Part shown: one piece after another, positions 9,061 to 18,982 of the stretch
How the letters are laid out: every line of letters starts with the position of its first letter
How positions within the stretch are numbered: the stretch's first letter is position 1
Notes under the pieces: model-generated
Seen by the model: the letters and a program-made list of their open reading frames with translations, nothing else
What the model was told of the DNA's origin: nothing
The model's database searches: none
Made by a program: the position numbers and the translations under genes
Origin: G965207335 sp965222825
GTDB taxonomy: Bacteria; Pseudomonadota; Gammaproteobacteria; PS1; Pseudothioglobaceae
Assembly (NCBI GenBank): GCA_965222825.1
Contig: OZ244964.1
Coordinates: 62,001 to 126,000 of the forward strand
DNA length: 64,000 bases
Direction of reading: 5' to 3'

Positions 9061-9708
9061 TTAGAGGTTTTCTAAACACCTTAGTTTTACATCATCTAAG
9101 GTGCCAACGCCGTTAATGTCGTAATATTTAGGTGCGTTTTTGTCCTTTTTAGCCCAGTTTTTATAATAATTAACCAATGGCTGTGTTTGCTTATGATACA
9201 CAGCTAGGCGAGATTTAACAGTTGCTTCATTATCATCATCTCGTTGCACTAATTCCTCACCTGTTATATCATCTTTATTTTTAACTTTGGGTGGGTTATA
9301 AATAATATGGTATGTGCGTCCAGAAGCTAGGTGTGCTCTACGACCTGACATTCTAGTAATAATATCATTATCTGCTACTTGAATTTCTATTACACAATCA
9401 ATGACAATACCATCATCTTTTAAGGCTTGAGCTTGAGCTATTGTTCTTGGGAAGCCATCAAATAAAAAGCCGTTTTTACAATCAGGCTCTTGAATTCTTT
9501 CTTTAACCAAGCCAATAATAATATCATCAGATACTAAATTGCCAGAGTCCATTACTTGCTTGGCTTTAATGCCTAATGGTGTACCTGCTTTTACCGCACC
9601 ACGAAGCATATCACCTGTTGATATTTGCGGAATTGATTTATACTTAGATATATTTATTGCCTGAGTGCCTTTTCCAGCACCTGGTGGACCTAATAAAATA
9701 ATTCTCAT
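9061..9708 (-). CDS. adk: Adenylate kinase
   Basis: Interconverts ATP, AMP and ADP. The protein has 215 residues, normal for the long form. The P-loop GPPGAGKGTQA is at residues 7-17, FPRTIAQAQAL carries the AMP-binding Arg, and the LID region (about 122-160) contains SGRTYHIIYNPPK. No zinc-binding cysteines are visible in the LID. It lies 13 bp after the PPi-phosphofructokinase gene on the same strand, so the two nucleotide/PPi-energy genes are probably one operon. Confidence 0.97.
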   Translation of the reverse strand: MRIILLGPPGAGKGTQAINISKYKSIPQISTGDMLRGAVKAGTPLGIKAKQVMDSGNLVSDDIIIGLVKERIQEPDCKNGFLFDGFPRTIAQAQALKDDGIVIDCVIEIQVADNDIITRMSGRRAHLASGRTYHIIYNPPKVKNKDDITGEELVQRDDDNEATVKSRLAVYHKQTQPLVNYYKNWAKKDKNAPKYYDINGVGTLDDVKLRCLENL

Positions 9709-9721
9709 ATTTATCCTTAAA

Positions 9722-10966
9722 TTAAACTTTAAATGCTAGTAATTTTTTAACTACTTTTATTTTTTTTAGCACTACATAATCAGGCAAACCATTCTTGTAT
9801 GGTGGGTAATCCTCGCCAAGAATTAAGGGCTGTAAATAATCACGACATTTTTTAGTAATACCAAAGCCATCTGCTGAGATAAAGTCAGTAGGCATCATTT
9901 TTTCAACATTTGCTACCTCGTTTAGTTCGGCACAACCAATCTCCCACGAATAAGGATTATTTGAAGTGCGAACTATTGTAGGCATTACTGAGTTTTTACC
10001 GCTAATGGCAAATTCAACAGCTTTTTTACCTAATTCGTAGGCTTGTTTAGTATCAGACTTTGATGATAAATGCCTAGCAGACCTTTGTAGATAATCAGCA
10101 ACTGCCCAATGGTATTTATAACCTAAATTATCCTTAATTAAATTTGCCACAACAGGAGCGACACCGCCTAATTGTGCATGACCAAAATCATCTCTTGTGC
10201 CTTGTTCAGCTAAAAATCTGCCATCATCCCATTTAGTGCCTTCTGATACTACAATGGTGCAATAACCAAATTCTTTAACATTTTTATCCACTTTTGCTAA
10301 AAACTTTTTTTGATTAAAATCTACTTCTGGAAATAAAATTACCACAGGAATATCACTACTAACTAAGCCACCAGCAGCAGCTATCCAGCCTGCATGCCTG
10401 CCCATAACTTCAAGCACAAAAATTTTAGTTGAAGTTGCTGCCATTGACGATACATCAAAACTAGCCTCCATAGTAGAAACCGCAATATATTTAGCAACCG
10501 AGCCAAACCCAGGACAATTATCAGTAATAGGTAGATCATTATCTACGGTTTTAGGCACATGAATTGCCTGAATTGGATAGCCCATATTTTTTGATAATTG
10601 GGAAACTTTTAAACAAGTATCTGCACTATCTCCGCCACCATTGTAGAAAAAATAACCAATATTATAAGCTTTAAACACCTCTATTAGTCTTTGATATTCG
10701 CGTTTGTTTTCCTCTAAGGATTTCATCTTATAACGACAAGAACCAAAAGCCCCAGAAGGTGTATGCCTTAATGCTGAAATATCAGCTACTGATTCCTTAG
10801 ATGTATCAATTAAATCTTCACTAAGCACTCCAATAATACCATTTTTACCAGCATAAACCGTGCCAATTTTATCATTATGTTTTCTTGCGGTTTCAATAAT
10901 ACCACAAGCAGAAGCATTAATTACTGCACTAACCCCGCCAGATTGAGCATAAACAGCATTTTTCAT
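9722..10966 (-). CDS. pfp: PPi-dependent 6-phosphofructokinase
   Basis: A reversible phosphofructokinase that uses pyrophosphate instead of ATP (414 aa). The nucleotide-loop string is YNGGGDSADT, and the substrate loop is PKTVDNDL. These are the PPi-type signatures; ATP enzymes have GGDGS and PGTIDND. In methylotrophic and sulfur-oxidising gammaproteobacteria the homologous enzyme also acts on sedoheptulose bisphosphate in the Calvin cycle. That is known for the family and inferred here. Paired with adk downstream and with a membrane pyrophosphatase at 59368, it suggests PPi recycling. A copy of the 14-nt interspersed repeat lies 39 bp upstream. Confidence 0.93.
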   Translation of the reverse strand: MKNAVYAQSGGVSAVINASACGIIETARKHNDKIGTVYAGKNGIIGVLSEDLIDTSKESVADISALRHTPSGAFGSCRYKMKSLEENKREYQRLIEVFKAYNIGYFFYNGGGDSADTCLKVSQLSKNMGYPIQAIHVPKTVDNDLPITDNCPGFGSVAKYIAVSTMEASFDVSSMAATSTKIFVLEVMGRHAGWIAAAGGLVSSDIPVVILFPEVDFNQKKFLAKVDKNVKEFGYCTIVVSEGTKWDDGRFLAEQGTRDDFGHAQLGGVAPVVANLIKDNLGYKYHWAVADYLQRSARHLSSKSDTKQAYELGKKAVEFAISGKNSVMPTIVRTSNNPYSWEIGCAELNEVANVEKMMPTDFISADGFGITKKCRDYLQPLILGEDYPPYKNGLPDYVVLKKIKVVKKLLAFKV

Positions 10967-11004
10967 ATTTGTATTGTAAAATTAAAAGTTGTATATTATA
11001 GTCG

Positions 11005-11018
11005 TTCAGGTTGGACTA
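11005..11018 (+). repeat. Interspersed 14-nt repeat, copy 1
   Basis: TTCAGGTTGGACTA between pfp and the GmhA-like gene. The same 14 bases occur at 44619-44632 and 47216-47229. The match to the 44619 copy extends upstream as TATTATAGT followed by two variable bases. Confidence 0.7.
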
Positions 11019-11143
11019 TTATAGCCTAAATAAATAATTAGTTGATTATTTAGAAGGGTAGTTAAACTAACTGTTTTATTGTAGTGTAATGTTATTAATT
11101 AGTCTATAATTGAATAGTTTTTAATGTAAGATAGTTCAAAATT

Positions 11144-11719
11144 ATGAATAAAGAATTAATCAAAATAATACTACAAGACAGCATAACTATTAGAGAACAA
11201 ATACTAAATAATGATAATATTGTTAATAATATTGCTAAATTAGCAGAATTAGTGCTAAAAACTCTGCAAAATGATAACAAAATAATTCTAGCTGGCAATG
11301 GTGGTAGTTTTGCTGATGCTCAACATATAGCGGCAGAATTTATTGGCAGATTTTTACAAGATAGAAAACCGCTAGCGGCAATATGTTTGGGAACTAATTT
11401 ATCAAGCACTACAAGTATTAGTAATGATTATCACTTTAATGATATTTTTGCAAGAGAGTTATCTGCTATAGGACAAGCAGGCGATTTATTTATTGCTATT
11501 AGCACCAGTGGCAAATCACAAAATATAATTAATGCAGTAAAAATTGCTAAAAAAAATAATATAAATATCTTTTGCCTACTAGGCAATGATGGCGCCAAAC
11601 TAGCTAAATACGATAATATAACTATTACATCCAGCAATACTGCAAGAATCCAAGAAATACATATTACCATAGGGCATATAATATGTGCTATTGTTGATGA
11701 AAATGTAATAACAAAATAA
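11144..11719 (+). CDS. gmhA: SIS-domain phosphoheptose isomerase-like protein
   Basis: A protein of 191 residues, the size of GmhA, which converts sedoheptulose 7-phosphate to D-glycero-D-manno-heptose 7-phosphate for LPS core and some glycans. The SIS fold carries the GmhA strings AGNGGSFADAQHIAAEFIGRF (metal/substrate site) and STSGKSQNIINAV, with C-terminal QEIHITIGHIICAIVDE. It is the first gene of the glycan island, with a TATAAT-like -10 at 11105-11110. The next gene follows after four bases on GTG. Whether the product feeds LPS heptose or the island's own sugar is open. Confidence 0.88.
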   Translation: MNKELIKIILQDSITIREQILNNDNIVNNIAKLAELVLKTLQNDNKIILAGNGGSFADAQHIAAEFIGRFLQDRKPLAAICLGTNLSSTTSISNDYHFNDIFARELSAIGQAGDLFIAISTSGKSQNIINAVKIAKKNNINIFCLLGNDGAKLAKYDNITITSSNTARIQEIHITIGHIICAIVDENVITK

Positions 11720-11723
11720 TGCT

Positions 11724-13859
11724 GTGGTATCAAAAAATAAAACAATACTAATAACAGGTGGCTCTGGGCTACTTGCTACTAATTGGGCTGGTGAGATTAA
11801 AAATAACCACAGTGTTATACTACTATTACACAATAAAAATATTAGCCTAGATGGTATAAAAACCATCAAATTAGCAAATATTAGCAGTGCAAATATTAGT
11901 AAAATAATAACCGATAATAACATAGATATTATTATTAATACTATTGGACTTACTAGCGTTGAAAGGTGTCAAAAAAATCCTCTACTGGCAAAAAATACTA
12001 ATGCAAAAACTGCTAAAAATATCGCTATTGCCTGTGCTAAGAGTAATACTAAGTTAGTCCACATATCCACAGATCATTTATTTGATGGTAGTAAAAAATT
12101 AGCAACAGAAAAGGATAACCCTAAGCCTATAAACATTTACGCACAAACTAAATTAGACTCTGAGAAAGCAATACTAAAATACAAGCCAAATAGCCTAATA
12201 ATACGCACTAATTTTTTTGGCTATGGCACAGATTATCGTCAATCATTTAGCGATATAATAATATCAACACTCAAAAATAACAATGAACTAGAATTATTTA
12301 ATGATGTTTTTTACACCCCTATTTTAATTGCTGAATTAGTCAAAAGCGTGCACCAACTAATAGAACAAAAAGCAAGCGGTATATTTAATATAGTTAGTAG
12401 TGAGAGAATTTCAAAATATGAATTTGGCTTAAAAGTTGCAAAAATATTTAATCTAAATACTAAACTAATTAAATCAATTAGTATAAATGATAAGAAAAGT
12501 TTAATAACCCGTCCGAAAGATATGAGTTTGTCTAACAAAAAACTAATAGCAAAACTTAAAAAACCTATACCTAGTATTGACAAGCAGATTAAAATTTTAA
12601 AAATACAGCAAAGTAATCATATACAAACTAAATTAAACATTATTCCTTATGGCAAACACTATATTGATAATGATGATATAAATGCTGTTATTAAAGTGCT
12701 AAAAAGTAGGTTTTTAACTCAAGGACCTAAGATTAATGAGTTTGAAAATAAAATAGCTAAATATGTTGATGCAAAATATGCGCTCGCACTATCTAGTGGC
12801 ACGGCAGCCTTGCACCTAGCTGCTTTAGTTCTTGGTTTAGGTAAAGGCGATAGCGTTATTACCTCGCCTAATACTTTTGTTGCAACTAGTAATGCTATTT
12901 TATATGTTGGTGCAACGCCGGTATTTGTTGATATTGATAATAAAACTCTTAACATAGACCTAAGTGCATTAGAGCAAGTAATTATTAATAATCCAAAAGT
13001 TAAAGCGATATTTCCTGTGCATTTTGCTGGCTTAGCTTGTGATATGGCTGTTATTAAACAATTAGCAGATAAATACAAGCTTTTTATTATTGAAGATGCC
13101 GCTCATGCTCTTGGTGCAACTTATAAAGATAATTCAAAGGTAGGTAATTGTAAATATTCTGATATGACAATTTTCTCATTTCATCCTGTAAAAGGCATAG
13201 CGGCAGGTGAAGGCGGTGCAATTACTACTAATAATAAGCAAATTTATTCTAAATTATTTATGTTAAGAAGTCATGGTATTACCAAGGGCAATTTTGAGTT
13301 CCCTGGTATAAGCGTTGCTGATAATACTCTAATGAACAAAAAAGAAGCCTTAGAAAATAGTAAACTAAAACGCTGGTACTATGAAATGCAACAACTTGGC
13401 TTTAATTACCGTATTACTGATATACAGTGTGCGTTAGCAATATCACAAATGAATAAAATTGATAAATTTTTATCTCGTAGAAAAGAAATTGTCAAAAGAT
13501 ATGATAAAGCATTTAATAAAAGTAGTATTATCACACTAAACCAAAAAAAATACCGTAATTACAGCTCGCATCATATATATACCATCAGTATTGACTTTAA
13601 AAGACTAAAAATTACTAGAAATAGGCTAATGACAAAACTAGTAGCAGAAGGCATAGGCTCACAAGTTCACTATATACCAGTTGTATCACAGCCTTATTAT
13701 CAAAATTTAGGATATAATATAGCAAACTACCCCATAACCAAAAAATACTACAACAACGCACTATCAATACCACTTTATTATTCTTTAACAAATGATGAAC
13801 AAGATTATATAATAAAGATATTATTAGATATAATAGATGAAAATAAAATAACCAAATAA
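11724..13859 (+). CDS. Fusion: RmlD-like sugar reductase + PseC-type aminotransferase
   Basis: A 711-residue two-domain protein. Residues 1 to about 285 are an RmlD-like extended SDR: NAD(P)-binding ITGGSGLLATNWA, then HISTDHLFDG, then the catalytic YAQTK. Residues about 300-711 are a DegT/DnrJ/EryC1 PLP aminotransferase of the PseC type: SSGTAALHLAAL, EDAAHALGATY, and the Schiff-base Lys in FSFHPVKGIAAGEGG. PseC makes UDP-4-amino-4,6-dideoxy-AltNAc on the pseudaminic acid path. The usual partner PseB belongs to another SDR group, so the N-terminal half may act on a different sugar. Start is GTG at 11724, four bases after the previous stop. The frame is unbroken through the junction. Confidence 0.85.
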   Translation: MVSKNKTILITGGSGLLATNWAGEIKNNHSVILLLHNKNISLDGIKTIKLANISSANISKIITDNNIDIIINTIGLTSVERCQKNPLLAKNTNAKTAKNIAIACAKSNTKLVHISTDHLFDGSKKLATEKDNPKPINIYAQTKLDSEKAILKYKPNSLIIRTNFFGYGTDYRQSFSDIIISTLKNNNELELFNDVFYTPILIAELVKSVHQLIEQKASGIFNIVSSERISKYEFGLKVAKIFNLNTKLIKSISINDKKSLITRPKDMSLSNKKLIAKLKKPIPSIDKQIKILKIQQSNHIQTKLNIIPYGKHYIDNDDINAVIKVLKSRFLTQGPKINEFENKIAKYVDAKYALALSSGTAALHLAALVLGLGKGDSVITSPNTFVATSNAILYVGATPVFVDIDNKTLNIDLSALEQVIINNPKVKAIFPVHFAGLACDMAVIKQLADKYKLFIIEDAAHALGATYKDNSKVGNCKYSDMTIFSFHPVKGIAAGEGGAITTNNKQIYSKLFMLRSHGITKGNFEFPGISVADNTLMNKKEALENSKLKRWYYEMQQLGFNYRITDIQCALAISQMNKIDKFLSRRKEIVKRYDKAFNKSSIITLNQKKYRNYSSHHIYTISIDFKRLKITRNRLMTKLVAEGIGSQVHYIPVVSQPYYQNLGYNIANYPITKKYYNNALSIPLYYSLTNDEQDYIIKILLDIIDENKITK

Positions 13860-13965
13860 CATAATTTATTTGTAAAAATTAGTTTTATTTGCCAAATATA
13901 AAATATTATATTTGGTTATATGTTATAATACCAACTGCTATTTTTGTATCACTTATAAATAAAAA

Positions 13966-14583
13966 ATGAACTACAAAACAGAACAAGAAGATTTTTGGGC
14001 TGGACATTTTGGCGATGATTACATAAATAGGAATCAAGGTGAAAATATTATAGTTAATAATATTGCTTTGTTTGCAAAAATTCTAAATAAAACTATATCT
14101 GTATCAAGTATATTAGAATTTGGTGCTAACATAGGACTTAATTTACAAGCAATTAAACAATTATTACCTAAGGCTTCATTGTCTGCTATTGAAATAAATA
14201 AAAAAGCAGCAGACCAACTTAAACTGCTTAACTATATTGATGTTTATAATACTTCTATTTTAGATTTTAAAATTAATAATACTTATGACTTATCAATTAT
14301 CAAAGGTGTTCTTATTCATATAAGTCCAAATGAATTACCAAAGGTGTATGAAAAACTATACCAATCAAGCAATAAATATATTTGTATATCAGAGTATTAT
14401 AGCCCTTACCCTGTTGAAGTAAGATACCGTGGTTACGAAAAAAAACTTTTTAAGAGAGATTTTGCTGGTGAAATGCTAGATAAATATCTTGACTTAAAAC
14501 TTATTGATTATGGTTTTGTATATCATAGAGATAATAATTTTCCTCTAGATGATAGTAATTGGTTTTTATTAAAAAAGTGCTAA
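13966..14583 (+). CDS. Pseudaminic-acid-biosynthesis-associated methylase
   Basis: A protein of 205 residues. It begins TEQEDFWAGHFGDDYINRN, the hallmark N-terminus of the methylase family found beside pse genes. A SAM-binding class I fold follows (ILEFGANIGLNL, then LSAIEINKKAADQL), with IKGVLIHISPNELP after it. It likely methylates the nonulosonic acid or a linked residue; the substrate is unproven. An AT-rich 9-bp-arm palindrome lies about 50 bp upstream (13892-13915). Confidence 0.82.
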   Translation: MNYKTEQEDFWAGHFGDDYINRNQGENIIVNNIALFAKILNKTISVSSILEFGANIGLNLQAIKQLLPKASLSAIEINKKAADQLKLLNYIDVYNTSILDFKINNTYDLSIIKGVLIHISPNELPKVYEKLYQSSNKYICISEYYSPYPVEVRYRGYEKKLFKRDFAGEMLDKYLDLKLIDYGFVYHRDNNFPLDDSNWFLLKKC

Positions 14584-14590
14584 AAAAATT

Positions 14591-16171
14591 ATGAAAAGCT
14601 ATAAACAACACCTAGTAAGTTCTAACTCATTTGGAGAAAAAATAAATACCATTAAAAAACCGGTATTTCGTGGATCTGCTATATTTACTATTATAAATAA
14701 TAAACAACTAAAAACAAGAATTCTTTATATGGGTTATTGGTTGGTAAAAAGACACATTAAAGAAATTTGTTTGTTAGCAACATTAAGAAATAAACAGGGT
14801 AATATATTATTAAGAGAACAAAATCTTATTTCACAAAGCAAATCAGAACAAGTTGATGTTAGTACAATGTTGCTAAAAACAGATTATGCAAATACTAACT
14901 TTATAGGCTCTATTGAGTTAGAAATTTTTTCTACTGTTGACTTAGTCTTTCCATATCCAGCATTTGTTGTTAATTACTATAATAAATTTGCTTCTACTTT
15001 TGTACACACTACTGGCAGAATATATAATGATATTGAAGATACTTTAGATAATGAAACAACGCAAGTTAAAGAATCTGGTTTTGATTTATTTGCATGTCAA
15101 GATTCTGAGCCGTTTTTTACATTTGTAAATGGCTATATTGAAAATAATGCTTCAATACAGTTAGAAATAATTAATCATAAAAACAAGATATACTATGAAA
15201 ATATAGAATTAGGTACAACTAAGCCATTAGAAACTGTATTTGTTAATTTAAAGGACTATATACCAGTCAAAGATATGTTAGATGGGCAAACTGGCACAAT
15301 GAAAATTAAGCATAATTTATCAGGTTTCTTTCCTAGATTTATTGCTGGTAATTTATCTAAAAAAACTGGTACTATTGCGGTTACACATACTTATTATGAT
15401 AACTCTGATAATACAAAAAAAGACGCTTATTGGTACAATAACCATAAAGACATATTAAATGATAGTATGGTTTATGTGCCATTATTTCTAACAAATAATT
15501 ATTATACACAACTCAAATATTATCCAATTCACTCACCATCAGATTTTACAACTGACATAGAATTTTATAATAAAGATGGCAGATTACTTGATAGTATCAA
15601 AAGGCACATAACAATAAAAAAATATGATAATAATTATTTTTCTATTAATTTTAAATCACTAGCAAATAAATTAAAATTAGACTATAGCGATATTGCTGGT
15701 GCAAAACTAATTAATAATTATACAAATAAAAAAAACATACCAACAAGACTAAAATATGGCTTAAATGTTGGCATTGAAAATACAAGCTTTGATATGCCAA
15801 CTAATATTTGTTTTTCACCTTCTATATCAAACATAAAAACTTTAGACAAAAAAGGATCTTTTAGATGGCTGCCTTTATTAAATACTTTTAACTCTATTGC
15901 TACAATAGATAATAGCAGTTATGTTAAAAACTATAAACAATTGGCAAACATACAGTTAACATTTTATAGACAGCAAGATACAAAAATAATTACTAGAAAC
16001 TGCATTGTCCCTGCTAATGGTAGAGAAGATATTACTATTGATAAAGAATTGGGTAATTTCTATCAAAATATGCCTGGCTGGATGACTATTAAAAGCGATA
16101 CCTCTTTCACTAAAGCATGGTATTTTGAATTGAATAATAATGGTATTATGGGCGGTGATCATTCTTTTTAA
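14591..16171 (+). CDS. Conserved hypothetical protein of the glycan island
   Basis: I do not recognise a family for this 526-residue protein. It has no signal peptide, membrane segment or clear catalytic motif. Composition is rich in Asn, Lys, Tyr and Thr, with predicted beta-type strings such as GTIAVTHTYYDNSD and WYFELNNNGIMGGDHSF at the end. It starts eight bases after the methylase stop and is followed by the NeuB-SpsF fusion, so it is almost certainly cotranscribed. A role in assembling or binding the island's sugar is a guess from position only. Confidence 0.7.
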   Translation: MKSYKQHLVSSNSFGEKINTIKKPVFRGSAIFTIINNKQLKTRILYMGYWLVKRHIKEICLLATLRNKQGNILLREQNLISQSKSEQVDVSTMLLKTDYANTNFIGSIELEIFSTVDLVFPYPAFVVNYYNKFASTFVHTTGRIYNDIEDTLDNETTQVKESGFDLFACQDSEPFFTFVNGYIENNASIQLEIINHKNKIYYENIELGTTKPLETVFVNLKDYIPVKDMLDGQTGTMKIKHNLSGFFPRFIAGNLSKKTGTIAVTHTYYDNSDNTKKDAYWYNNHKDILNDSMVYVPLFLTNNYYTQLKYYPIHSPSDFTTDIEFYNKDGRLLDSIKRHITIKKYDNNYFSINFKSLANKLKLDYSDIAGAKLINNYTNKKNIPTRLKYGLNVGIENTSFDMPTNICFSPSISNIKTLDKKGSFRWLPLLNTFNSIATIDNSSYVKNYKQLANIQLTFYRQQDTKIITRNCIVPANGREDITIDKELGNFYQNMPGWMTIKSDTSFTKAWYFELNNNGIMGGDHSF

Positions 16172-16203
16172 GAAATGAATATTTGTATTACTAAATTACA
16201 TAA

Positions 16204-17976
16204 ATGAAATTAAATAATCCAGAAGTGATTATAGAGTTTGCAAATTTTCATGGTGGAAATAAAAAAACTTTAATAAATGCCGTTGATATTTGTAAACAAT
16301 TTAAGTATAAAAATAAATCAATTAAATTACAAGTATTCTCACCGGATGGATTATCAGCAAAAGACTTTAAATTATATAGTTTGTATAAACAACTCTATTT
16401 TTCACCAAAAGAGTGGGAATATATAATAAATTATTCAAATAATAACCTTAAAGTATGGTTAGACATCTTTGATATTTATGGTGTGTCTATTTTAAAAAAA
16501 CATATAACTAAAATTAAAGGTATAAAATTACAATCTTCTGTTTTAGAAAATCTTGAAGTATTTGAAAGTTTATCTAGTGTCAATGTAAGTAAATTAGTAT
16601 TAATATTAAACATCTCTGGATTTATTATTAATAACATAATAGACATAGTTAAAAAGTTTGATAATATAGGTTTTAAAGAAATTATTCTCCAAGTAGGCTA
16701 TCAATCATATCCTACTAAAATATCAGATTCAGGGTTACAAAAAATTACAACTATAAAAGAAGTATTAAACAATAGTATATGTTTGGCAGATCATTTAGAT
16801 GCAAATGATAATTTTGCTACTATATTACCAATCATAGGCTTATCCATGGGGGCTAGTTTAATAGAGAAACATATTTGCATTGAAAGAATAAATACAAAAT
16901 ATGATTTTTATTCTGCATTGGAACCAAAAGAATTTAATATTTTATTTAACAATATAAAAAACTATACACATGCTACACAAGGAAATTTTATATCTAAATC
17001 TGAAAAAAAATATCTTAATGATTCTATTCAAATACCTATTGCAAAACATAATATAGGTAGTAATACTTTAATTTCACCAAATGATATTATTTTTAGAAGA
17101 ACATCACAAGAAGGTTTAAATTATACTAATATCAATAATTTACAACAAAATTTATTTATATTAAAAGATAGAATTGTTAAAAATCACTCTATAAAAGAAA
17201 ATAATTTTAAAAAAGCAAGAGTAGGAGTTTTAGTAGCTGGAAGATTAAAATCATCTAGATTAAAAAGAAAGGCTTTATTGCATATCAATGGTGTTACATC
17301 TATTGAGCGTTGTTTAGAGCAATGTTTGAAAATTAAACATGCTGATATAGTTATATTATCTACATCAGACAATGAAGAAGATTTAGAATTGAGTAATTGC
17401 ACGCTTGATAATAGGGTTAAATTTAATCAAGGAGATCCTGAAGATGTAATTTCTAGACATCTAGTTGCCTGCCATAAATATAACTTAGATGTTATTATTC
17501 ATTTAACTGCAGACTGCCCTGTTGTCTCTTATGAGATTGCAAATTATTTACTAAAATCTCATTTTAAAACTGGTGCTGATTATACTTCAGCATCTCAAGT
17601 ATCTGTTGGTACTGGCTCTTCTATTATAAATGTATCTTCTTTAAAAAAAATTATAAAACATTTTGGTAAAGCTAAATATTCAGAATATATGTCATGGTAT
17701 TTTAAAAATAATTCTAAACATTTTAAATTAAATATTGTAAATATTCCTACAGAACTTATAAGAAACTATCGCTTAACATTAGATTATCAAGAGGATTTAG
17801 ATATGTTTGAATTGTTATTTACTAAACTAAAACAAAAACAAGCAACTATTACTAATATTTTTAATATATTAGATAACAATAAATATATTGTTAATACTAA
17901 TAATCATTTAACACTTAAATATGAAACTGATAAGAATTTAATAAATACCCTAAATAGAGAAACAAAAATTAAATAA
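16204..17976 (+). CDS. Fusion: NeuB-like synthase + SAF + SpsF-type cytidylyltransferase
   Basis: A 590-residue protein. Residues 1 to about 265 are a divergent NeuB/PseI-type TIM barrel: IIEFANFHGGN, SIKLQVFSPD with the substrate Lys, YQSYPTK, and the metal-type His in LADHL and EKH. Residues about 275-330 resemble the SAF/antifreeze-like lid. Residues about 335-590 are an SpsF-type cytidylyltransferase: VLVAGRLKSSRLKRKAL, QGDPEDVISRH, HLTADCPVV. One chain could therefore condense PEP with a sugar and activate the product with CMP. The barrel is far more divergent than the separate PseI at 25304, so the two probably make different compounds. Confidence 0.8.
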   Translation: MKLNNPEVIIEFANFHGGNKKTLINAVDICKQFKYKNKSIKLQVFSPDGLSAKDFKLYSLYKQLYFSPKEWEYIINYSNNNLKVWLDIFDIYGVSILKKHITKIKGIKLQSSVLENLEVFESLSSVNVSKLVLILNISGFIINNIIDIVKKFDNIGFKEIILQVGYQSYPTKISDSGLQKITTIKEVLNNSICLADHLDANDNFATILPIIGLSMGASLIEKHICIERINTKYDFYSALEPKEFNILFNNIKNYTHATQGNFISKSEKKYLNDSIQIPIAKHNIGSNTLISPNDIIFRRTSQEGLNYTNINNLQQNLFILKDRIVKNHSIKENNFKKARVGVLVAGRLKSSRLKRKALLHINGVTSIERCLEQCLKIKHADIVILSTSDNEEDLELSNCTLDNRVKFNQGDPEDVISRHLVACHKYNLDVIIHLTADCPVVSYEIANYLLKSHFKTGADYTSASQVSVGTGSSIINVSSLKKIIKHFGKAKYSEYMSWYFKNNSKHFKLNIVNIPTELIRNYRLTLDYQEDLDMFELLFTKLKQKQATITNIFNILDNNKYIVNTNNHLTLKYETDKNLINTLNRETKIK

Positions 17977-17996
17977 ACTGCATAAATACTTAACTT

Positions 17997-18869
17997 ATGA
18001 ATAAAATAAAAAAAATAATTGCTAAAATTTTATCTCCTTCAATCAACAAAAATATTAATTTCTCAGGTAATATGGCATTTTTTGTACTATTAATAAAAAA
18101 TTTATTAAAACCTAAAATAATATATAAGAAAGTTAAATATAATCAATTGCCACGAAATTCTATAAATAAAAATAAGAAAACTAATGACTTAATAGCGAAT
18201 GGTATTTGTAAAATAGAAGGAAAATTTGTTACAGAGATTGAAGAACTACAAAAATATTATAATAGTGATTCCAATCATTCAAGCTCTGCATATAAAAGAT
18301 TTAAGTCTGCTGATGTAAAACCACTTTCTGTTTCTATAGATGATAAAATTATTGATATTATTTATTCTTATATGGGTTGTCAGCCTTACTTAAGACATCC
18401 ACCAGGATTTAATCACACTCAACCGGACCAAAATTACACTAGTCAACATTCTTCAAAATTTAATGTTAAATGGCACTATGACACTGTAAATCAGGTTACT
18501 ATGCATGTACTATTAACAGATGTAACAAATAAGCAAACAAGAATGTTGTACGCTAAGAATACACATAAAAAACATCATATTTCCTTAACACCATATGATT
18601 ATTACTATGATGATGATTATATAAAAAGTACATGCAATAATATTATAGATTTAACGGGAAAAGCTGGCGATGTATATATATTTGATTCCAATGGTGTTCA
18701 TAAAATGTATGCTGTTAAAAATTCTTTGCGAAGACATTTACATGTTAACTACACTCCTGGAAATGATATAAAATCCTTTGGGCTAAAAGATGAAATGATA
18801 CTTAATGTTAGTAAAATACCTAGTCTTACTAATATACAAAAAAAGTCACTAAGTCTTATATTATCTTAA
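17997..18869 (+). CDS. PhyH-like 2-oxoglutarate/Fe(II) oxygenase
   Basis: A protein of 290 residues. The double-stranded beta-helix signature is visible: the first iron ligands HxD in KWHYDTVNQ (about residue 160) and the distal His in FDSNGVHKMYAV. The downstream Arg in SLRRHLHVNYTPG would bind 2-oxoglutarate. An N-terminal region with a hydrophobic patch precedes it. Family members hydroxylate small molecules, lipids or sugars. In this island a tailoring hydroxylation of the glycan precursor is likely but inferred. It lies 20 bp after the NeuB-SpsF gene. Confidence 0.7.
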   Translation: MNKIKKIIAKILSPSINKNINFSGNMAFFVLLIKNLLKPKIIYKKVKYNQLPRNSINKNKKTNDLIANGICKIEGKFVTEIEELQKYYNSDSNHSSSAYKRFKSADVKPLSVSIDDKIIDIIYSYMGCQPYLRHPPGFNHTQPDQNYTSQHSSKFNVKWHYDTVNQVTMHVLLTDVTNKQTRMLYAKNTHKKHHISLTPYDYYYDDDYIKSTCNNIIDLTGKAGDVYIFDSNGVHKMYAVKNSLRRHLHVNYTPGNDIKSFGLKDEMILNVSKIPSLTNIQKKSLSLILS

Positions 18870-18982
18870 ATGGTAAATATAAAAAATAATTATAAAATAG
18901 TATAATTTATTTTAGTTTAGAGAAAAATTAACTTTAAAGTGTACCAGCAACAAAACAATAATATTAAAATGTCTTGGTATTT

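Noticed and set aside
13892..13915. Palindrome CCAAATATA/TATATTTGG before the methylase gene as an operator
   Set aside because: Almost wholly AT apart from the ends; a single copy, so no evidence of function.
18974..18982. Upstream TTG as the pseG start
   Set aside because: The homologous fragment at 21966 and the family N-terminus both begin at the ATG at 18983.
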